Origin: GCA-1730015 sp964583825
GTDB lineage: Bacteria > Pseudomonadota > Gammaproteobacteria > Granulosicoccales > Granulosicoccaceae
Direction: 5' to 3'
Length of the DNA: 64,000 nucleotides
Assembly (NCBI GenBank): GCA_964583825.1
Contig: CAZOXM010000002.1
Location: 62,001-126,000, forward strand
Under the pieces are notes generated by a model. The model was not told where the DNA came from. It searched no databases and was given only the letters and a program-made list of their open reading frames with translations. This document shows positions 54,669 through 64,000 of this stretch, in pieces; position 1 is the stretch's first letter, and each line of letters opens with the position of its first letter. The position numbers and the translations under genes were made by a program.

Positions 54669-55808
54669 ATGCAAACTCCCGCGAGCATCACCGGTCAATC
54701 ATCAATCATGTTAGCGAAACTGCATAAAACGTTAAGACTGTGCGTGTTGCCCATTACCGCTGTACTCCTCTCCGCATGCGATGGCGGGCAATTACTCTCA
54801 GCCCAGGCGCCCGTTCAACTAAAACTCGACGCCTTGCCCACTGTGGCGGCAGCACACGCAGATCAGGGTGAGTCGCTGTTGGTTAACGGTAGTTTTGAAA
54901 GAGGGTTAACCGGTTGGGATGCGTGCAATCGCGCATCTAATCTGAGAATAGTAAAGAAGTCGTCAGCAGGTAAACATAGCGTCAGGGTGAAACAGTATGA
55001 ATGTATTCAACAAGCCCTGCGAGTGTCACCCGGAACAGAGCTTTCCTTGTCCTGCGATATCGGCACAACAAATCGCAAGCACCGGTGGGCTGGTTTGGGG
55101 ATCAGCTACTACGATGTAAACGGCATTTTTATTTCGGAACCTCCGGCAACCGTAATACCGCGACACAGGGCTTTTCGGAACTACACAGTGTCTGGCGATG
55201 CACCAGGACAAGCGTACTACGCAATGGCATGGTTTTACACAGATAGGCGCGGCTGGATAGATAACTGCTCTCTTACCGCGGAACAACCACCTGTACTTGA
55301 CTCAAACCTGCTTGTTAACGGATCTTTCGACTCATTAGAAGACAGCGACGACCCTGCAGCTACCGGCGTGTCATTTTGGTTCAACACCAGCTTCGATGTT
55401 GAGCAGTCAAATATCCGGCCGGTTCATTCACCCTTATCTCAATTCGCACTCGCCATCGACTTTGAAGCTTCCGGCGCATCAGCAAAACAATCTCTGACAG
55501 GAGAAGCGCTGCAGGCACTGAGTGGAACCGATTTCCTGCTGTCCTGTGACGCACGTAACAACCACCCGGTTCAGGCTGGTTTCCTACAAATCTCCTTCCT
55601 CGACAATAACGCGGATCCGATTCCTGCCAATGTCGGATTCTCGGCATCGATACCGCCACAGACCACCGAATTTCAGCCGGTGACACTTACCGGTACCGTG
55701 CCGGCAAGCAACGATCTCAGCGGTACCGTTACCATTATTGCTGGCAACCGCCTGCCACAGAACTCGACAGTTGAAGTAGATAACTGTGTTCTTACAGTCG
55801 TGAACTGA
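54669..55808 (+). CDS. Lipoprotein with two tandem CenC-like beta-sandwich domains
   Basis: A 379-aa envelope protein. The N-terminal hydrophobic segment ends in lipobox LLSACDGG, so it is a candidate lipoprotein. Two similar domains begin SLLVNGSFERGLTGWDACN and NLLVNGSFDSLEDSDDP, the start pattern of CBM4/9-like (CenC) carbohydrate-binding or jelly-roll domains. Each ends in D-N-C-x-L (IDNCSLT and VDNCVLT), which confirms the duplication. No catalytic domain. The start is taken at 54669 because GAGG (54656-54659) lies 9 nt upstream. A well-formed terminator follows. Confidence 0.78.
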   Translation: MQTPASITGQSSIMLAKLHKTLRLCVLPITAVLLSACDGGQLLSAQAPVQLKLDALPTVAAAHADQGESLLVNGSFERGLTGWDACNRASNLRIVKKSSAGKHSVRVKQYECIQQALRVSPGTELSLSCDIGTTNRKHRWAGLGISYYDVNGIFISEPPATVIPRHRAFRNYTVSGDAPGQAYYAMAWFYTDRRGWIDNCSLTAEQPPVLDSNLLVNGSFDSLEDSDDPAATGVSFWFNTSFDVEQSNIRPVHSPLSQFALAIDFEASGASAKQSLTGEALQALSGTDFLLSCDARNNHPVQAGFLQISFLDNNADPIPANVGFSASIPPQTTEFQPVTLTGTVPASNDLSGTVTIIAGNRLPQNSTVEVDNCVLTVVN

Positions 55809-56400
55809 CTGTAAATGAACAGGAAGACGCGTGTTTTATTTAAAACACGCGTCGCTCGATTCTTTCAAACTATTAGCCACGTATTTTTTAAACGCATATC
55901 GGCTATCCTGCGTGTTTCCTGCTGAATGCCCGCCACCTAACCGACAACCTGCTTTCGGGACACGCTCGGCTCGACTCGACTGGACGTGCCAGCGCAACAT
56001 AAACATTTAATATCAATGAGTTAGCAGTATATTTTGGTCTTTTTTCAGTCCATACCGGAAATTGCTGAACACTGTTCATTAATTAGCAAAATATGTGATC
56101 AAATTATTCCAAAATCACTGATCACTTCGAACCAGAATACGCGATTTGCAACTCGCTCCGGATGTCCATTTGGTCTTCAGCTGCCCGGCACGATTGACCG
56201 CACAGAGCGTCCACCACAAAACTACTCCGATGTCATGCCCTGGAGAAAACTGATCGGCGCCTCTCCTGCAAGAGAACGGGTGACCGATGTACCAATCAAT
56301 AGACTAACAGTCAATTCAACATTACCACCTACGCATCGGTTCGCTGCCGCCGTGAACCAATGGTGCTACCATCGGCCTGTTTCTCCAGCCTTTTTTACCG
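55809..56400. other. Region between the lipoprotein and the Wadjet cassette
   Basis: 592 nt. Apart from the terminator at 55826-55853 it holds no supported gene. It presumably contains the promoter of the Wadjet operon. The 144-codon frame at 56034-56468 overlaps jetC and does not look protein-like. Confidence 0.4.
55826..55853. terminator. Strong hairpin terminator after the lipoprotein gene
   Basis: Perfect 12-bp stem GACGCGTGTTTT (55826-55837) / AAAACACGCGTC (55842-55853) with a 4-nt ATTT loop. It lies 17 nt after the stop codon. The T-tract after it is weak, but the A/T block inside the stem can support termination in both directions. Confidence 0.75.
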
Positions 56401-59400
56401 ATGACCGAATCAGCCCGCTGGCAACTGCACCGCGCCGGAATTGCCAACGTCTATCAATACGAAAATGAGATCCTGACGTTTCGGGATGGACGCCTATTGC
56501 TGCGTGGGGTGAACGGGTCTGGCAAATCAACGGCAATGAACATGTTGCTGCCGTTTTTGCTGACCGGCAAGACACGAGGCATCGACGCTGCGGGTGAACA
56601 GGCGGGCGTACTCAAATCCTGGATGCTCTCGGGGCGTGAGGAAAAGCAACCGGTCGGCTATTTGTGGCTGGAGTTTATTCGTGAGACCGGCGATACAAAA
56701 GAGACGCTGGCACTGGGCTGCGGTATCAAAGCCAGTCGTGCGTCAGACACGGTAAACACGTGGTGGTTTATCACCAGTCGCAGGCCGGGTATCGACTTTG
56801 ATTTGCTCGAGCAGCAGATACCGTTGTCTCTGGACTCACTACGCCATGCACTGGCTCCAGACCCGGTATATACACAGGACAGGCGCGGTGATTATCGCAA
56901 TGAGGTTGCTCGTCGTCTTTACGGTGGGGCGTCTAATGAATCGTTTCTCGATCTGTTAAACACAGTTCGCAATCCGCGCGTTGGTGACCGTGTTGATGTC
57001 GACCTACCCGCCTATCTGGTGTCGGCGTTGCCTAACTTGTCGGAAACCGCACTCATGGAAGCGGCACGACCACTGGATGATCTGGATGAGCACCGTCGCA
57101 ACGTGGCCGACCTCCAGACGACCGAAGCGGGGCTTGCGGGCATTGCTTCAGTTTATAAGCAATACGTTGTCGCAGAACTCCACCGGGAACTCGCCAACGC
57201 AAAGCAAACGCTTAGTCATGCACGCCACTCGCGAACTGCCAGCGAAGCGGCGAATGAGGCCTGGCAAGAGGCTGTGAGCGCCGAGGCACAGGCGAAGGAT
57301 AAACTGCAAACGCTGCGATCTACCATCGAACATTGTGTTCAGCAGATCGACGCCCTTGAGCGATCAAGCGCCTATACGGAAGGCCTGCAACTCGAAGATT
57401 TGCGTCGCCATGTGATTAGCCTCGAACAGCAACTGCAAAAAGACAAAGGTCGATTTGAGCGACTGCACGATCGTCAGCCGGGCATTGTTGAGTCGGTACA
57501 GCAAAAGGAACGGCAAGCAGATGAACGTTGGCAGCAACTCGCTAACAGAACGCGTGAACTCGCAACACTGACAACGGAGCTTACTCTCGACCAACAACCT
57601 GCGACCATCAACCCGATACCCCGGCTGGCAGTGGAGTCATCACACACGGTTGCCGCACTCAATGAACCGCTTGAAATGTTTGACGCACAAGCATCCCGCC
57701 AGCAACTAAGCGCGGTGTCAGGTGCAGCCTCGACACGTCAGCTCGATATAGACGAGGCACAGGCGCAGTTCAACAAGCGCGATGATGCAATCACACAACT
57801 GCAGCATGCACGCAGCGCACAGGAACTGGCTATAGAAACGGTGGAGGATGCCACCAGCCGATTCGATACCGGACGGCAGCAGTTGCAACAGCATACGCAA
57901 AAATGGTGCAACATTACCGAAGGTTGGATAGACCGCACACGCCAGACCGTCAAAAACGCTCCGGTGATCACAGGCTTTACACAGGCACAGGGCACGATAC
58001 TTAACGGTGTGGACGTCACACCCGGCTCAGATCTTGAGGCGTTACGACAGGCCTTAAACGACGGCATCGACAGCACCGTCGATCAACAATCTCAAATACT
58101 GGCTTCGCTTAACGTCAACATCAAACAAGCAGCAGAAGAACAACAGATTGCTCAAGCAGAGTTGGACCGGCTTAACGCACTGTCTGAACCCGAAGTCCCG
58201 CAATTGGAATGGCAGCAACGCAAGGGCATCAGTTTTGCCGACTGTATTGATTTTAAAGAGGGGGTGAGTGCAACACAGCGTGCCGGACTCGAAGCAGCAC
58301 TGCAGGCCAGTGGCATATTGCTCGCCAGCGTCGCCAGCGAAGGCGTGACACTCGCCAATGGCGCACTGATTGTTGGCACCGATAAACCGGTTCCGCAACC
58401 ACTCAGTACATTGCTGCGTGCCGTTGTTCCTAACCAGACCGGGCTGACCAAAGCAACTATAGACCAGGTGCTGAATGCCATCAGCACACAGTGGTCAGAC
58501 GTTCCTAACCCGGACAACAAAAGCACCATCATCACCGATGACGGGCGATTTAAACTGGCTCTGCTCAGCGGGCAGCATCAAAAAAGCACCGCTGAATATA
58601 TCGGCATTACCGCGCGTCGGGAGCGATTGGAAAACCTTCGCGAAGCAGCACGCAATACGCTCACCCTTGCGACCGAGAAGCTCGATACTCTTCGCCAACA
58701 CGGCAAAATTTCCGAACAATACGTGGGCGAGCTACAAAACCTGCGCGCATCTCTGCCGTCACTTCGCGATGTACAACAGGCGCAGGCGACTGCCCTTGCA
58801 CTGGAGTCAGAACTCGACAAGGCACGGGAGCGCCTGCAACAAAAAGAACAACAGCTGTCTGCAGCCGAAAGGCAATTACAAGAGCAGGACGATACTCTGC
58901 AGCGACTGTGTCGCCGTCTGGAATTACCAGCTGATCAAGGCCGTTTGCGCCAACTCGAACAAACACTCAATCGCATCAAATCAGATGTCGACAGCCTTCA
59001 ACAACTGGCTTTATCGTTGTTGCAGGCTTGTGAAGACTGGCAACAGGCGGTAGAGACCTGGCGGACTGCGCAGGAAGACTTACATGAAGCTCAGCAACGC
59101 TTTGAGGAATCAAGCGTAGAGCATCTGCAACACAAGGAAAGACTGAATACACTGGAGTCAACACTGGGTGTGGAATACCGGCAAGTGATTGAACAGATAC
59201 AGCAGTTCGATCAACAACAACTCAATAGCAAAAACGCGCTGCCGGCAGCCGAGAAAGCAAGCAACGATACCATCCGCATCACCCAGGCCAAACTGAATAA
59301 TGTCAATAATACCAGGGAAGCCTTACACCATGCGGAGTTAAAGTGTTCGGATACCTACGAGCATCTGCGGGGCCTGACACAGGTAAAGGGCTTACTGCCC

Positions 59401-60585
59401 ACGCTGCAACTGATTACTGAAACTGACGAGGCGGTAAATGATCATACCGAAGCGCTACCGATCATCACTTTACCGCTCAGCAGCGCCGATACAAACGGAC
59501 TGAAGCTGATCACCAAAGCTCTCCAGGACAGTTTGCCGGAAAAACCAAAAGAAGAGACTACCGCAGACGGCGTACGCAGCTCGTTGCGACGGCGGCGTAA
59601 CTCGCTGGGCGCGGGTTGGGATGCCGAAGACGCGCAGCCCGATCATCGCTATCCGTTAAGCGTTAATGTAAACGGGCCGCTTGGGCCAATGTCACTGGCT
59701 GAGTCCGTCGATGCCGTACGCACGCAGTTAGCGCAGTTAAAGGCACTGCTTACAGAAAAGCAGGATCAGGCATTACGTAATTTATTGCAGGGATTGATTG
59801 CCCGAGAAGTTGCCGAAAAGATGTTTCAGGCTGATCGATTGATCACGCGCATGAACGATCGCTTAAAGAGTGTGACCACCTCACACGGCATTGGTGTGCG
59901 CTTGCGCTGGCGGCGTTCAAAAGAACTGCAGACCTCAGTCAAAGAAACAGTAGAGATACTCGCCAAGCAACCGGACTTGCGAACCGAAGCAGAGGAAAGC
60001 AGTTTGCGTATTGCCCTGGCGGCAGTGCTTGACGAAGAACGTCGGCTGCAGCCGGATGCCCCATACCGGCAGTTGATTGCCAAAGTCTTTGACTATAGAG
60101 CCTGGCACGAAATGGATGTCATGCTGCGCAGAGGCGACGACACCCCTACCCGGCTGACGCGTAAAACGCCGTTGTCTGAAGGCGAGAAGAAACTCGTCAG
60201 CTACCTGCCCTTGTTCTCAGCAGTGGCTGCCAGTTGCGATGCACTGGCTGATCACGGCAATGAACAAGTGCCACGTTTTCTGTTGCTGGACGATGCCTTT
60301 GCCAAAGTCTCTGAAGACAACCATGAAGCACTTTTCGGCTTGCTGGTAGATCTGGACCTTGACTTTATCGCCACCAGTGAACGCTTGTGGGGCACCCATG
60401 CCAGTGTGCCCGCACTGGCGATTACTGAAGTGGTGAGAGATACCACGCTTGGGACTATTCTGTTGGAACACAGTCACTGGGATGGCAAGGTGCTGCATAT
60501 GCAAGCCATGCCAAGTCTGGAAGCTCAGGTATTCGGTGCCGACAATCTAAACGCTAACGGTCACGCTGAGCACTCCCATGAGTAG
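56401..60585 (+). CDS. jetC: Wadjet type II SMC-like ATPase JetC (TIGR02680-like)
   Basis: A 1394-aa SMC/MukB-like ATPase. The N-terminal head has LLLRGVNGSGKSTAMNMLLP with Walker A GVNGSGKS (36-43). Long Gln/Glu/Leu-rich coiled-coil arms run from about 255 to 1060, with a globular hinge region in between (about 570-790). The C-terminal head has signature TPLSEGEKKLVSYLPLFSA and Walker B PRFLLLDDAFAKVSED, then FIATSERLWG. This layout and length match TIGR02680, the SMC subunit of type II Wadjet, which recognises and cuts small circular DNA by loop extrusion. First gene of a tight operon; its stop overlaps jetA by 8 nt. In the common arrangement jetC comes third. Confidence 0.92.
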   Translation: MTESARWQLHRAGIANVYQYENEILTFRDGRLLLRGVNGSGKSTAMNMLLPFLLTGKTRGIDAAGEQAGVLKSWMLSGREEKQPVGYLWLEFIRETGDTKETLALGCGIKASRASDTVNTWWFITSRRPGIDFDLLEQQIPLSLDSLRHALAPDPVYTQDRRGDYRNEVARRLYGGASNESFLDLLNTVRNPRVGDRVDVDLPAYLVSALPNLSETALMEAARPLDDLDEHRRNVADLQTTEAGLAGIASVYKQYVVAELHRELANAKQTLSHARHSRTASEAANEAWQEAVSAEAQAKDKLQTLRSTIEHCVQQIDALERSSAYTEGLQLEDLRRHVISLEQQLQKDKGRFERLHDRQPGIVESVQQKERQADERWQQLANRTRELATLTTELTLDQQPATINPIPRLAVESSHTVAALNEPLEMFDAQASRQQLSAVSGAASTRQLDIDEAQAQFNKRDDAITQLQHARSAQELAIETVEDATSRFDTGRQQLQQHTQKWCNITEGWIDRTRQTVKNAPVITGFTQAQGTILNGVDVTPGSDLEALRQALNDGIDSTVDQQSQILASLNVNIKQAAEEQQIAQAELDRLNALSEPEVPQLEWQQRKGISFADCIDFKEGVSATQRAGLEAALQASGILLASVASEGVTLANGALIVGTDKPVPQPLSTLLRAVVPNQTGLTKATIDQVLNAISTQWSDVPNPDNKSTIITDDGRFKLALLSGQHQKSTAEYIGITARRERLENLREAARNTLTLATEKLDTLRQHGKISEQYVGELQNLRASLPSLRDVQQAQATALALESELDKARERLQQKEQQLSAAERQLQEQDDTLQRLCRRLELPADQGRLRQLEQTLNRIKSDVDSLQQLALSLLQACEDWQQAVETWRTAQEDLHEAQQRFEESSVEHLQHKERLNTLESTLGVEYRQVIEQIQQFDQQQLNSKNALPAAEKASNDTIRITQAKLNNVNNTREALHHAELKCSDTYEHLRGLTQVKGLLPTLQLITETDEAVNDHTEALPIITLPLSSADTNGLKLITKALQDSLPEKPKEETTADGVRSSLRRRRNSLGAGWDAEDAQPDHRYPLSVNVNGPLGPMSLAESVDAVRTQLAQLKALLTEKQDQALRNLLQGLIAREVAEKMFQADRLITRMNDRLKSVTTSHGIGVRLRWRRSKELQTSVKETVEILAKQPDLRTEAEESSLRIALAAVLDEERRLQPDAPYRQLIAKVFDYRAWHEMDVMLRRGDDTPTRLTRKTPLSEGEKKLVSYLPLFSAVAASCDALADHGNEQVPRFLLLDDAFAKVSEDNHEALFGLLVDLDLDFIATSERLWGTHASVPALAITEVVRDTTLGTILLEHSHWDGKVLHMQAMPSLEAQVFGADNLNANGHAEHSHE

Positions 60586-62224
60586 TGACAAACGCAGTGA
60601 ATCGCGCAGTGAAACGCGTCGTGACATGAGCAAAGACAAGCACATCGAAACTGCTACAACAGTAGCTGACCAGCCCGATGCCGTGATCGGTAACCTGCCG
60701 CCCGATGATTCAATGGATCAGGCACGCCTGCTGTTTCGTTACCTGGGCGGTGAAGAGTGGCGCGAGTACCGGGCCATACTCTCTGTATTCGCAGACACCT
60801 TTTTTACCGAGTTTTCCCCCGATGATGTGATTGCCGCGCTGCGGGACATGCAGTTTACTATCGATGAATCGGTAGTGCCGGATCGGCTGGCGAGTTTGCG
60901 CGGCTGGGGCAATCTTTCTGTATCCACGTCGGTGGGTAACCCGTCGAGTCTCGATGACTACTACAAACGCCGGCATCGTTACCTGATTACTCGCGCCGGT
61001 CAGGAAGTATATGATCGCGTCGAGGGCATTCTTCACCGCGTCGATGAAGTCAGCGATTTACAGGCAGGTCGTTTGCGCGATATTCACCGCGCACTTAATA
61101 GACTACTGCAACTGTGCGAGCAGGGTGTGCAACGCCAGCAACGGGAAACAGTTGCCGATGCCGTGCGTGCCGTGTTTGATCCGCACCAGTCATTCAGCAC
61201 AGAAATCACCCAGTTCTTTGCATCGATCAATCAGTGGCAAAGCCGCTATGATCTGGAAGACCACGAGATCACTTTTTTTGCCGAGGTCCTGGTGAGCTAT
61301 GTCTCAGAGCAACTGGTCGAAATCGAACGCATGGCCCGCCCGGTGGCCACTACCCTGCAGCAGCTGACACCGCATCTCGATGCCATAGTCAAGAGAGCAC
61401 AGGGCGGGCTGGCCGCTCGCGTCGACGATGCCGGTCTGGCAGATACCGTATCGGTGCAAAGTATTGCCGGCACCCGAATGCGCGACTGGGATCATCTGAT
61501 GAAATGGTTCGGTGCTGCAGGTGACGGTAAGTCGAGGCTGGACGACCTCACCCGCCAGGCCATCGCTGCAGTGCGCACACTCACCAGCAACCTCACCAGG
61601 CTTTCCCGTGTCGGTGCCGGGGTGGCTTCAAGACGTCGTGATCTGCTTAAGCTCGCAAAGTTAATCGATGCCGCCGACAACAATGACGACGCACAACAGT
61701 TGATGGCAGCAGCGCTGGGCCTGTACCCGTCACGACATCTCAGTATGCTGTCAGAAGATGCAGAAGATCCGGTCGCCACTTCAACACCGTGGCAGGATGC
61801 ACCACGTGCGTTGATACCGATAAGTCTGCGAGAGCGCGGAGAACGACAGCAACGCGGTACCGCCTCGAAGGTGCGCAACCGCGAGGCAGAACGTGAAGCG
61901 CTTCGTCAGCGGCGTGTGGCTGAACGCGAAGCCGAAACACGCACAGCAAAGGAACTACTCGACGTGTGTGAAAACAATGGCCGGTTGAGCAACATCGACG
62001 TCAGCGCACACGCTCTGCGGCGGTTGCGACAACTGTTATCAGCGGCCAGCGCCAGACGAGAACACGGCACTGCAGAGCGACAGGCACAGGATCGCGAACT
62101 GCACTGCAAAGTAAAACGGGTACAGGGGGAAACCGTATTCATCCACTGCCCCGAAGGCACGCTAACGCTGCAAGATGCTGAGGTGTATTTGCATCCGGTA
62201 GAAACAAGCGGATTGCCGCACTAA
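60578..62224 (+). CDS. jetA: Wadjet type II kleisin-like subunit JetA (TIGR02677/DUF2397-like)
   Basis: A 548-aa protein following the SMC-like gene. Resembles the TIGR02677 family: LFRYLGGEEWREYRAILSVF near residue 50, a winged-helix region (FSPDDVIAALRDMQFTIDES), RYLITRAGQEVYDRVEGILH, then a helical middle and Arg/Glu-rich C-terminal part. In Wadjet this is the kleisin partner that bridges the SMC heads. The first 35 residues are charged and low in complexity; a later start (MSKDKH) is possible. It overlaps jetC by 8 nt and lies 2 nt before jetB. Confidence 0.88.
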   Translation: MSSDKRSESRSETRRDMSKDKHIETATTVADQPDAVIGNLPPDDSMDQARLLFRYLGGEEWREYRAILSVFADTFFTEFSPDDVIAALRDMQFTIDESVVPDRLASLRGWGNLSVSTSVGNPSSLDDYYKRRHRYLITRAGQEVYDRVEGILHRVDEVSDLQAGRLRDIHRALNRLLQLCEQGVQRQQRETVADAVRAVFDPHQSFSTEITQFFASINQWQSRYDLEDHEITFFAEVLVSYVSEQLVEIERMARPVATTLQQLTPHLDAIVKRAQGGLAARVDDAGLADTVSVQSIAGTRMRDWDHLMKWFGAAGDGKSRLDDLTRQAIAAVRTLTSNLTRLSRVGAGVASRRRDLLKLAKLIDAADNNDDAQQLMAAALGLYPSRHLSMLSEDAEDPVATSTPWQDAPRALIPISLRERGERQQRGTASKVRNREAEREALRQRRVAEREAETRTAKELLDVCENNGRLSNIDVSAHALRRLRQLLSAASARREHGTAERQAQDRELHCKVKRVQGETVFIHCPEGTLTLQDAEVYLHPVETSGLPH

Positions 62225-62226
62225 CC

Positions 62227-63390
62227 ATGGTAGAAGCAAACCGCGAAACGCTCCATCAGGCAGCACGGCATCTGTTACAGCATCCATTAACCTGCGCCGA
62301 AACGCACGAAGAGATGTTCGCCACCATCAGGCGCCACGAGCAACAGCTGGACCGCTGGTTTACACAACGCCTTGGCTATCGGTTGCAGGTGAACAGCACC
62401 ACTGCCCGTCTGTTTAAAAATACCGTGGTACCACATCGCCCAGTCCTCACTGCACCGGTAGGCAGTAAGCGCCCAATGTCGCAGCGGGAATGCATGTTAC
62501 TAACCCTGACACTGGCGGCACTGGCGGCCGGCCCTCGTATCATCAGTCTGCGCGATCTTGTTAATGATATGCGTAGCCAGGCCACGGCAGCCGAAATCAC
62601 CCTCACCCACGAACCAATCGAACGTCGTGCCCTGGTGGTTGCCCTTAAATGGATGATCAAACACGGGTTGTTAAAAGAACTGCACGACAGCGTAGAGCAC
62701 TACGAACACGACGACAGTGCCGATGCCATACTGGAGATAGACTTCGACCGTATAAGCATATTGCCACTACCCGCACTGGGCCGCGCCACCACCGCAACCG
62801 AACTGATGAACAGAGACGACCGACGCGCCAACGAAAGGCAATGGATGCGTGCCTGGCTGGTAGAAAACCCGGTGCTGTATAAAAGCGATATCACAGACCG
62901 CGAGTGGAGTGAGATCAGACGCCGCATTGGCGAGGAAATCACCATGCTCGATGAGATGTTCGGACTGCAACTGGAAGTGCGAGCCGAGGGACTGGCTGCC
63001 ATCGATCCGCGCGGCAGGCTATCGGATAAACCGTTTCCGGCCACCGGCACCACGGGTCATGCGGCTTTATTGTTTATCGAGTCGCTATTGCAATTGCCCG
63101 GCTATAAGTGTGATCAACACATGGCGACAGACTTGTTAGACCGGCTAGGTAAGAAGTACAGCAAGCATTGGTCAAAGGTAATGTTGGAGAATCCCACTGC
63201 ATTACTGGCAGAAGTTAAAGCACTGCTTATTGATGTAAGGCTAATCGAAGAAGACGGTGACTATTTAAAGTTATTGCCGGCCGCCTTTCGTTATCAGGTG
63301 ACTGAAGCAGATAACTCCGCTGTTAACTTGCATCACATTGATGAGACAACAGAGCCACTCCCGGAACCGACACAGGACTCCCTGTGGTAG
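62227..63390 (+). CDS. jetB: Wadjet type II KITE-like subunit JetB (TIGR02678/DUF2398-like)
   Basis: A 387-aa protein with tandem winged-helix character. It begins ETLHQAARHLLQHPLTCAET, then RECMLLTLTLAALAAGPRII and RALVVALKWMIKHGLLKELH, matching the TIGR02678/DUF2398 family partner. In Wadjet it is the KITE-like subunit bound to the kleisin and SMC. Its last codons overlap the start of jetD by 7 nt. Confidence 0.88.
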   Translation: MVEANRETLHQAARHLLQHPLTCAETHEEMFATIRRHEQQLDRWFTQRLGYRLQVNSTTARLFKNTVVPHRPVLTAPVGSKRPMSQRECMLLTLTLAALAAGPRIISLRDLVNDMRSQATAAEITLTHEPIERRALVVALKWMIKHGLLKELHDSVEHYEHDDSADAILEIDFDRISILPLPALGRATTATELMNRDDRRANERQWMRAWLVENPVLYKSDITDREWSEIRRRIGEEITMLDEMFGLQLEVRAEGLAAIDPRGRLSDKPFPATGTTGHAALLFIESLLQLPGYKCDQHMATDLLDRLGKKYSKHWSKVMLENPTALLAEVKALLIDVRLIEEDGDYLKLLPAAFRYQVTEADNSAVNLHHIDETTEPLPEPTQDSLW

Positions 63391-64000
63391 ATCAGCCGAG
63401 TTCATTGCATGATCCGGCGTTGCGTCCCCTGTGGCTAAAGATACGGGAACGGCTCGACAGGTTTGGCCGCGAGCGTCGCGGCAGACTCAAAGTACCAGCG
63501 CTCTCAGACAGCGCTATGCTGACGCTATTCTCGCTGCTTGATCAAAAACCAACATCAAGCATTCAACTTGAACAACTGGAGTCTGCTCTATGCAAACATG
63601 GCTTAGCGCAGAATTTACACGATGCGCTGACCTCGCTCGGTGCCGCAGAAGACAGCCTTGTTACCGATAAACGAAAGCAGTTACAGAGACGGCAGGATGC
63701 ACAGTCGATTATTCAACAACACACAGCGCACTGGCAGGAAGACTGGCGTACAGAGTGGAACGACTGGCTGTTTCGATTTGGGCTGATGGCAAGCATCGAT
63801 GCGACCGAGGCTGACAAGCTTGCCACAAACACACGTAAACTCCTTGATCATCTGAAGTTGCTAGAGTCCAGCCAACTGACCGCACGCAATGATATCGCAG
63901 CCAACCTGTTCGGATCGGCTCATGCACTGGACGATGGGACCTTACTGGAACGCGCTAGTCGCCGGGCACTCTGGTGTGAATTTGATAGTAAAGTCGATTA
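63384..64000 (+). CDS. jetD: Wadjet type II nuclease subunit JetD (TIGR02679/DUF2399-like), 3' truncated by window
   Basis: A frame starting GTG at 63384 (overlapping jetB by 7 nt) stays open for 205 codons to the window end. It reads VVDQPSSLHDPALRPLWLKI, later GRLKVPALSDSAMLTLFSLL and FGSAHALDDGTLLERASRRA. The HALDDGT segment is characteristic of the TIGR02679 N-terminal region. The toprim-type nuclease domain expected in the C-terminal half lies beyond the window and is not seen. Identity follows from its position as fourth gene of the cassette and this motif. Confidence 0.82.
   Translation, partial: MVDQPSSLHDPALRPLWLKIRERLDRFGRERRGRLKVPALSDSAMLTLFSLLDQKPTSSIQLEQLESALCKHGLAQNLHDALTSLGAAEDSLVTDKRKQLQRRQDAQSIIQQHTAHWQEDWRTEWNDWLFRFGLMASIDATEADKLATNTRKLLDHLKLLESSQLTARNDIAANLFGSAHALDDGTLLERASRRALWCEFDSKVD

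Noticed and set aside
56034..56468. 144-codon frame before jetC
   Set aside because: It overlaps the jetC start in another frame and its sequence has no protein-like domain pattern.

Overview
The window looks like chromosomal DNA of a free-living, metabolically versatile Gram-negative bacterium. TRAP and ABC uptake systems, RND efflux, an MttB-family methyltransferase operon, FCD-type GntR regulators and a bacterial type II glutamine synthetase are typical of marine Gammaproteobacteria. The genus cannot be fixed from sequence alone. No rRNA, tRNA, transposase, phage packaging gene or CRISPR array was seen. One 100-N scaffold gap (51397-51496) lies between two identical 55-nt sequences and is probably an assembly join, not biology.

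Layout. 1-9.6 kb: a 5'-truncated diheme cytochrome c peroxidase, glnII with a structured leader and a clear terminator, a Ser/Thr kinase, a DMT exporter, a TerB-like protein, a polar amino-acid ABC cluster (permease, binding protein, permease, no ATPase), and a desaturase/Rieske ferredoxin pair. 9.8-17.4 kb: an RND pump with its adaptor (minus strand) and a complete TRAP transporter (plus strand). 17.5-30.5 kb: LuxR and Crp/Fnr regulators, then a six-gene co-directional run encoding a DUF3237-containing protein, an encapsulin-like HK97-fold shell protein, an Ala-rich helical protein, a phytoene-desaturase-like flavoenzyme with an extra C-terminal region, a trans-polyprenyl diphosphate synthase and a 715-aa modular protein. 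A SAM-cyclase-AAA-TPR signalling protein converges on its end. 30.6-34 kb: a GntR-controlled NitT/TauT-type ABC transporter. 34.4-38.5 kb: a histidine kinase with two response regulators (HDOD, and a degenerate HD-GYP). 38.9-42.5 kb: MOSC protein, GST, and a secreted protein with C-terminal WGW repeats. 42.6-50.1 kb: a tightly overlapped GntR/DHDPS-like/ALDH/MttB-like/FAD-oxidoreductase operon with an M24 peptidase-like gene. 50.6-55.8 kb: VOC, alpha/beta hydrolase, LOG-family and lipoprotein genes, the most gene-poor stretch. 56.4-64 kb: a four-gene cassette matching type II Wadjet (order C-A-B-D), cut by the window end inside jetD.

The most interesting system is the encapsulin-like/isoprenoid cluster at 19.1-26.9 kb. 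A shell protein sits with a prenyl diphosphate synthase and a carotenoid/squalene-type FAD oxidoreductase, suggesting a protein compartment for isoprenoid chemistry. A Crp-type regulator upstream and a class III nucleotide cyclase downstream suggest, but do not prove, cyclic-nucleotide control. The second system of note is the Wadjet cassette. The third is the MttB operon, whose enzymes would fit breakdown of an N-methylated (hydroxy)proline-like or other quaternary amine.
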